Assembly: GCA_009836625.1 (NCBI GenBank)
Contig: VXVC01000015.1
Span: 1-64,000, forward strand
Length of the DNA stretch: 64,000 bases
DNA from: Holophagales bacterium
GTDB lineage: Bacteria; Acidobacteriota; Thermoanaerobaculia; Multivoradales; Multivoraceae
Direction of reading: 5' to 3'
Shown here piece by piece: positions 59,724-64,000 of this stretch; the first letter of the stretch is position 1, and the number at the start of each line of letters is the position of its first letter. Made by a program: the position numbers and the translations under genes. The notes under the pieces were generated by a model. That model worked only from the letters and a program-made list of their open reading frames with translations. It did not search any database and was not told the DNA's origin.

Positions 59724-61483
59724 GGAGTCTGCACCGGTAGCACGACGCGGAAGGTCGTGCGCCCGGGCTCGCTGTCCACGGTGATCGAGCCGCCGTGCTC
59801 CTCGATCGTGTTGCGCGCGAGACTCAGGCCCAGGCCCGAGCCGGGTAGACCGCTCTCGGTTGCCGCGAGGCCGCGGACGAAGGGATCGAAGATTCGGCGC
59901 TGCTCGGCCTTCGGGATGCCGGGGCCCCGGTCGGTGACGGCGACGGCGACCCCACGCCCATCGGCGTCGCCGCTTGCATCGATCCTCACCCGCACCGCGC
60001 CGTCGGCGCCGCGGCCGTACTTGGTCGCGTTGTGCAACAGGTTCATGAAGACGGTGATCAGGCCCTCGCGGTCGCCCCGGAGCAGGGGCAGATGGTCCAG
60101 CCCTTCCAGCTCGAGTTCGACGCCGTTCTCCTCCAGAAACCACTTCGACTCGGCGACTGCCGTGTACAGCAGTTCGCCGAGGTCGATCTCTGCCGTGGCT
60201 CTTCGCGCCGTACTCCGCCCGATGCCGGCCCACTGGAGCGCCTGCTGAACCAGCCGCGACAGTCGGCGCTCTTCGCGTTCGATGAGCTCGCCGTAGCCGC
60301 GGACATCATCTGACCTGTGGACGATCCCGCTCCGCAGGTTCTCGCCCGCCGAGCGGATCGCCTGGAGCGGCGTGTTCAGCTCGTGGGAGACGCCGGCGAC
60401 GAAATCGACTTGCTGGGCGGCCAGGGCCCGGGCGCGGCGGGCGGACACCAGGACCAGGGCGAAGGCGACGCCGATCAGGAACAGGGCGCCGGAGCTGTGG
60501 TAGAGGTTGCGCCGGCGTGCCGCGCTGGTGGCGGCTTCAAGCGACCCTCGGCGGTGCGTGATGCGCACCAGCCACGGTCCACCGCCTTGCCCGAGCGCCG
60601 GCTGGGACCGTTCTGCCCGTTCGCCCCGGCTTCGGCCGGGCCCGAAGCGACGGCGACTCTCGCGCCCGACCGCGCGGAACGCCGAGAACTCAATGTCGGC
60701 CGGCCGCGCCGACGCACTCGCGCCGTCCTCGGCTCGATTGCCGAACAGAGGATACAGGAGCCGCGGCGGGGAACTCGTCGTGTCGGTCACCGTGACCAGG
60801 TACTTGGGTGCAGCGCCGTCCGCGGTGGCGCCGAAATGCCGCTCGATGAGCGCCGGCAGCATCTGTTCCTCGATGGCCGTGGACCTGAGAGTCGCCACGA
60901 TGAGGCCCGCGGGACCGGGCGGCCCGCCCCGGCCGCGAGCCGGAATCGGCATGACCAGTCGGTCTGTCCGCTGCGCGGGCGCCGAACTACCGGGTCGGCG
61001 CAGGAGACGGTCCAGTTCCTCGAGGACGTCAGGCTCAGTCTCGGCCTGGAGTTGGCCGCTTTCCTCGTCCAACCGGAAGACCCGGCGCGTCGAACGGCGG
61101 TCTGCGAACACGATACGCGTCCGGTCGAGGATGGCCGGAAAGCCGGCGCTTTCGCGCCAGTCCTGGAGGAGCCGGGAGAGCGTGTCGGCAAGCAGTGCTG
61201 ATCGCTCTTCGCCACGGGCCTGCCGCGGACTGCTGGAGGTTGCCGCTCGCAGCAGGGTCAACTGGAGTTCCGAGAGCTGGCCGTCGATGTCGTTCGCGAG
61301 CAGGCGGCTCGATTCCTCCAGGTTCGCCCGCATCCTCCGGTTCGCGGCATCGCTCAACTGGCCAGTCCAGTGGTACTGGAGCACCGCCAGCGCTGCCAGG
61401 AGAGCGGTGGCGATCAGAGCGATGACGAGGAGCCAGCGGTCGCTCGAACGCCGCCTGCGGCCGGAGATGCGCCGATCAGCCAT
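59720..61483 (-). CDS. sensor histidine kinase with large periplasmic domain
   Basis: 587-residue transmembrane kinase. A first helix at about 17-39 and a second (LYHSSGALFLIGVAFALVLV) near 345 flank about 300 residues of periplasmic sensor. The H-box is FVAGVSHELNTPLQAIRS, the N-box MNLLHNATKYG, G1 DRGPGIP and G2 GSGLGLSLARN. The signal is not evident. It diverges from the Spy-like gene across a 161-base region, like CpxA/CpxR and CpxP. Confidence 0.93.
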   Translation of the reverse strand: MADRRISGRRRRSSDRWLLVIALIATALLAALAVLQYHWTGQLSDAANRRMRANLEESSRLLANDIDGQLSELQLTLLRAATSSSPRQARGEERSALLADTLSRLLQDWRESAGFPAILDRTRIVFADRRSTRRVFRLDEESGQLQAETEPDVLEELDRLLRRPGSSAPAQRTDRLVMPIPARGRGGPPGPAGLIVATLRSTAIEEQMLPALIERHFGATADGAAPKYLVTVTDTTSSPPRLLYPLFGNRAEDGASASARPADIEFSAFRAVGRESRRRFGPGRSRGERAERSQPALGQGGGPWLVRITHRRGSLEAATSAARRRNLYHSSGALFLIGVAFALVLVSARRARALAAQQVDFVAGVSHELNTPLQAIRSAGENLRSGIVHRSDDVRGYGELIEREERRLSRLVQQALQWAGIGRSTARRATAEIDLGELLYTAVAESKWFLEENGVELELEGLDHLPLLRGDREGLITVFMNLLHNATKYGRGADGAVRVRIDASGDADGRGVAVAVTDRGPGIPKAEQRRIFDPFVRGLAATESGLPGSGLGLSLARNTIEEHGGSITVDSEPGRTTFRVVLPVQTP

Positions 61484-61536
61484 TGGAAGGCAGTGTAGCT
61501 ACAGCGGGCGTGGCGGAAACCGTACCGGCGAGAGGC

Positions 61537-61551
61537 TTTACAAGCGTTACA
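61537..61551. promoter_or_regulatory. TTACA direct repeat, candidate response-regulator box
   Basis: TTACA occurs at 61538-61542 and 61547-61551, 9 bases apart, inside TTTACAAGCGTTACAG. It lies in the divergent region between the kinase and the Spy-like gene. OmpR-type regulators bind direct repeats at about one helical turn, and the E. coli CpxR site is a related two-half-site TTTAC/GTAAA sequence; the match here is partial. Confidence 0.35.
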
Positions 61552-61644
61552 GACATCTTGCACCGGCTTGATGACTGGCAGGGCCAGGGCTCGTACTGTC
61601 TGCTCACGTTTGATCTCCCACACCCCTAAGAGGAGGTGCTCGAA

Positions 61645-62157
61645 ATGAAGACAACCCTGAACCGTTCGATCCGTATCACCCGCACCCTGCTTCCCGCTTT
61701 GCTCGTCGTCGCGGCAACAGGGCTCGCGGCAGTCGAGGAGGGCGAAGACCGCCAGTCCAGGCGAGGCGCCCGCGGCGACTTCGCGGAGCGCGACGCCGAG
61801 CGCATGGCGCGGGTGCTCCAGTTGACGGAGGACCAGAAGGAACAGTGGCGCCGCCTGCGCGAGGAGCACGAAGCGAGCGTCGGCCCGTTGATGCGTCAGA
61901 TGCGCGACATCACGGACCGTCTCGAGAGCGAGGCGAGTCTCGAGAACCCCGATCCAGCCGTCGTCGGTCAGTTGGAACTCGACCGCCGCGCGGTCGCGCG
62001 TCAACTGAGGACCGCCCGAGTGGAGGCGCACGAGGACGCGACACGGCTGCTCGACCGTGACCAGCGGATCCGCTGGGAGGCCCTGCAGGAGAGTGGTCGC
62101 GGCGGCTTCCGCGGACTCTTCGGTCCAGGCAGCCGCGGTCCTCGTCCTCGGAACTGA
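61645..62157 (+). CDS. Spy/CpxP-like periplasmic protein
   Basis: 170-residue exported protein. ATG 61645 is chosen because AGGAGG (61631-61636) lies 8 bases upstream. A signal peptide (TLLPALLVVAATGLAAVEE) precedes an all-helical mature part with an LTxxQ-like motif, LQLTEDQKEQWRRLREEH, as in Spy and CpxP, then RDITDRLESEASLENPDP and RTARVEAHEDATRLLD. Such proteins are periplasmic chaperones or sensors of envelope stress. The Gly/Arg-rich C-terminus (GRGGFRGLFGPGSRGPRPRN) is extra. Divergent from its presumed two-component system. Confidence 0.8.
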   Translation: MKTTLNRSIRITRTLLPALLVVAATGLAAVEEGEDRQSRRGARGDFAERDAERMARVLQLTEDQKEQWRRLREEHEASVGPLMRQMRDITDRLESEASLENPDPAVVGQLELDRRAVARQLRTARVEAHEDATRLLDRDQRIRWEALQESGRGGFRGLFGPGSRGPRPRN

Positions 62158-62185
62158 ACGCGCAGGCAACAAGCCTCCGCTCTTC

Positions 62186-62222
62186 GGGCGGGCGTCCTTC
62201 GGGGTGCCCGCCCCTCTTGTTT
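62186..62222 (+). terminator. rho-independent-type terminator after the Spy-like gene
   Basis: GGGCGGGC (62186-62193) and GCCCGCCC (62206-62213) form an 8-bp stem whose loop contains a CTTCGG-type inner tetraloop, followed by CTCTTGTTT. This is the clearest terminator in the window. Confidence 0.75.
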
Positions 62223-62294
62223 GGGGACGGCTAGGATCGCGCCTCATCGATCAAGTTCGGGCGGCGCGATTCGCGGCCTGAGGAGGTGGTTCGT

Positions 62295-63185
62295 ATGGCA
62301 GACGTAGCGTTCGTCGGACTTGGAGTCATGGGCTATCCGATGGCTGGCCACCTGGCGGCAGCCCGACATCGCGTCACCGTGTACAACCGTACGGCGGCGA
62401 AGGCGGAGCAGTGGCTCGGGGAGCACGGCGGCAGGAGCGCCTCGACGCCGGCCGAGGCGGCGGCAGGCGCGGAGTTCGTGTTCTGTTGCGTCGGCAACGA
62501 CGACGACGTGCGGGCCGTGACGCTGGAACCCGGCGGCGCGCTCGAGGGCATGGCCGCGGGCAGCGTCCTCGTCGACCACACGACGGCGTCGGCCCGCCTC
62601 GCTCGCGAGCTCGCGGGCGCCTGCGACGAGAAGGGCTGCGGCTTCGTCGACGCGCCGGTCTCGGGTGGCCAGGCGGGCGCCGAGAACGGCGCGTTGACCG
62701 TCATGTGCGGCGGCGAACTGGACGTGTTCGAGCGGGTGAACGCCGTCATCGGCTGCTACAGCCGTGCGGTCACCCTGCTCGGTCCCGCCGGCAGCGGCCA
62801 GTTGACGAAGGCGGTCAACCAGCTCTGTATCGCCGGCATCGTCCAGGGCCTGTCGGAAGGCATCCACTTCGCGGAGAAGGCCGGCCTCGACCCGCTGGCG
62901 GTGATCTGCGCCATCTCGACCGGCGCCGCGGGGTCCTGGCAGATGGACAACCGCGCCGAGACGATGGTCCAGGGCAAGTTCGACTACGGCTTCGCGGTCC
63001 AGTGGATGCGCAAGGATCTCGGCATCGCGCTGGAGGAGGCGCGCCGGAACGGAGCGCACCTGCCCCTGGCTGCGCTCGTCGACCAGTTCTACAGCGAGGT
63101 CACCGCGCTCGGCGGCTTGCGCTGGGACACGTCGAGCCTGGTGGTGCGGCTGCGGGCGATGAGCGAGGGCGGGACGGGCTCCTAG
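62295..63185 (+). CDS. NAD(P)-dependent 3-hydroxyisobutyrate-dehydrogenase family enzyme
   Basis: 296-residue beta-hydroxyacid dehydrogenase. ATG 62295 is preceded by AGGAGG (62281-62286), 8 bases away; an upstream start adds three residues. The nucleotide site is FVGLGVMGYPMAGHL, the substrate site FVDAPVSGGQAGAENGALT, and catalytic Lys in GSGQLTKAVNQLC; a C-terminal helical domain ends the protein. Substrates in this family include 3-hydroxyisobutyrate, tartronate semialdehyde (linked to glyoxylate use) and related acids; none can be chosen here. Its stop overlaps the TPR gene end by 4 bases (convergent). Confidence 0.87.
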   Translation: MADVAFVGLGVMGYPMAGHLAAARHRVTVYNRTAAKAEQWLGEHGGRSASTPAEAAAGAEFVFCCVGNDDDVRAVTLEPGGALEGMAAGSVLVDHTTASARLARELAGACDEKGCGFVDAPVSGGQAGAENGALTVMCGGELDVFERVNAVIGCYSRAVTLLGPAGSGQLTKAVNQLCIAGIVQGLSEGIHFAEKAGLDPLAVICAISTGAAGSWQMDNRAETMVQGKFDYGFAVQWMRKDLGIALEEARRNGAHLPLAALVDQFYSEVTALGGLRWDTSSLVVRLRAMSEGGTGS

Positions 63186-64000
63186 CGCTCGCCGCCCTGA
63201 CTCCTCCGGCGCGCCTCGGTCAGGGCTGCGCGCGCGATGGCCCGTTCCGGGTCGAGTTCCAGCGAGCGCTCCAGACTTCGGGCTGCCTCGTCGTACCGTT
63301 CGAGGTTGAGCAGGGCGACGCCCAGATTCGAGTGGGCCGTCGCATCGGCGGGGTTGATCTCGAGCAGCGCCCGGTAGTACTCGAGCGCATCCTCGTAGCG
63401 GCCCGCGTTGAAGCGGAGGAAGCCGAGGCGGTCGAGCGCTTCGGCGTCGCGCGGAGCGAGTTCCAGTGTCCGCGTGAACTGCTCGGCCGCTTCGCTGAGC
63501 TGGCCGAGTTCCTGCAGCGCCCGTCCCGTCAGGCGGTGCAGCGAGAACGCCTCCGGCAGCTCGGGGGCGAGGACCAGGGCTCGCAGCATCGACTCGATGG
63601 CCTCTTCGTACCGTTCGAGCTCGAAGAAGGCGATGCCCATGCCGGCGATGGCCGGTGCGAATTCGGAGTCCAGTTCCAGGGCTTGCCGATAGAGAGCGAT
63701 CGCCTCGTCGTGGCGTTGCTGCGTTCTCAGTGTCTCCGCCCGCGTGTGAATGGTCGCGGTGGACGCCCGGTCCAGCAGGGAATGAAGTGCGGCGGTGTTC
63801 GGAGAGCCGGGGTCGATCGCAAGGGACTTCCTCGCCGCTTCCGCGGCTTCTTCGTGCCGCCCGGCGAGGAAGTGAGCGTCGGCCAGACCGGCCCAGCCCA
63901 GGGCGAAGTCCGGGTCGGTCTCGAGGCCGCGGAGGTACTGCTCGACCGCCTCGTCGTACCTGCCCTGCTTCTTCATGAGCTCCCCGAGGTTCTGAAGGCC
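63182..64000 (-). CDS. TPR repeat protein, 5' end outside window
   Basis: C-terminal part of a minus-strand TPR protein. The frame is open to base 64000 and its last visible residues (GLQNLGELMKKQGRYDEAVE) still read as a TPR, so the N-terminus lies outside the window; the first internal ATG is 63976. At least seven repeats follow, for example ALGWAGLADAHFLAGRHEEA, AIALYRQALELDSEFAPAIA, ALEYYRALLEINPADATAHS and AARSLERSLELDPERAIARA. It is likely a protein-interaction scaffold. Confidence 0.8.
   Translation of the reverse strand, partial: GLQNLGELMKKQGRYDEAVEQYLRGLETDPDFALGWAGLADAHFLAGRHEEAAEAARKSLAIDPGSPNTAALHSLLDRASTATIHTRAETLRTQQRHDEAIALYRQALELDSEFAPAIAGMGIAFFELERYEEAIESMLRALVLAPELPEAFSLHRLTGRALQELGQLSEAAEQFTRTLELAPRDAEALDRLGFLRFNAGRYEDALEYYRALLEINPADATAHSNLGVALLNLERYDEAARSLERSLELDPERAIARAALTEARRRSQGGER

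Overview
This 64 kb window is very GC-rich, almost fully coding, and looks like chromosomal DNA from an aerobic, Gram-negative-type (diderm) bacterium. It encodes an outer-membrane beta-barrel protein, several lipoproteins, a Tat-type MsrP, periplasmic propeller proteins and an oxygen-dependent heme pathway (HemF plus a HemY/HemG-type oxidase). The combination of a zinc-binding FecR-type anti-sigma factor, a CRTAC1/ASPIC protein followed by a TPR protein, carboxypeptidase-regulatory-like repeats, an M2 (ACE-like) peptidase and a glutaminyl-tRNA synthetase would fit Acidobacteriota or a similar soil/marine phylum. That placement is an inference from gene content only. I see no rRNA, tRNA, transposase, CRISPR array or phage gene, and no stretch over about 300 bases without a gene.

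Layout. 1-8.5 kb: a partial EamA transporter, then a tightly coupled operon of ECF sigma factor, zinc/FecR anti-sigma factor with a very long C-terminal part, and two ABC-2 transporter modules, with arfB behind. 8.5-13.3 kb: a small lipoprotein, a PQQ-like propeller protein, and a minus-strand cassette in which two paralogous six-TM proteins flank an alpha/beta hydrolase behind an RDD protein. 13.4-14.1 kb: a VapBC toxin-antitoxin pair. 14.1-20.6 kb: an outer-membrane protein and a trehalose region, with otsA divergent from otsB, a GH15 glycosidase, a GPP34 (GOLPH3-like) protein and a methyltransferase. 20.6-29.8 kb: a cytosolic reductive-dehalogenase-like protein, msrP, an orphan higA, an AmpG-like transporter, a PspC protein, glcDE without glcF, and an aldehyde dehydrogenase.

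29.9-39.0 kb: a seven-gene minus-strand heme operon, hemCD(fusion)-hemL-hemF-hemH-hemA-hemE-hemY, lacking only hemB for glutamyl-tRNA to protoheme. 39-45 kb: M2 peptidase lipoprotein, exonuclease III, a spinster-type MFS transporter, ferritin and malate dehydrogenase. 45-54 kb: a 1185-residue beta-sandwich repeat protein, galE, a DsbA-fold protein without a CXXC, a seven-repeat CRTAC1 protein, a TPR protein and gltX. 55-57.7 kb: an MbcA/ParS-like antitoxin with a nucleotidyltransferase, then glnS. 57.8-64 kb: a DUF4143 ATPase whose promoter is overlaid by a perfect inverted repeat, a Cpx-like two-component system divergent from a Spy/CpxP-like gene, a 3-hydroxyisobutyrate-dehydrogenase family enzyme and a partial TPR protein.

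The features least explained by known systems are: the paralogous membrane proteins built from a triplicated two-helix unit (10.3-12.8 kb); a small family of dispersed palindromic elements, some lying inside reading frames (HemC-HemD linker, TPR N-terminus, six-TM protein C-terminus); the nucleotidyltransferase/MbcA-like pair; and the inverted repeat over the DUF4143 ATPase promoter. Reading frames were judged by family motifs; many starts are GTG or TTG, chosen by Shine-Dalgarno (SD) position or gene overlap.
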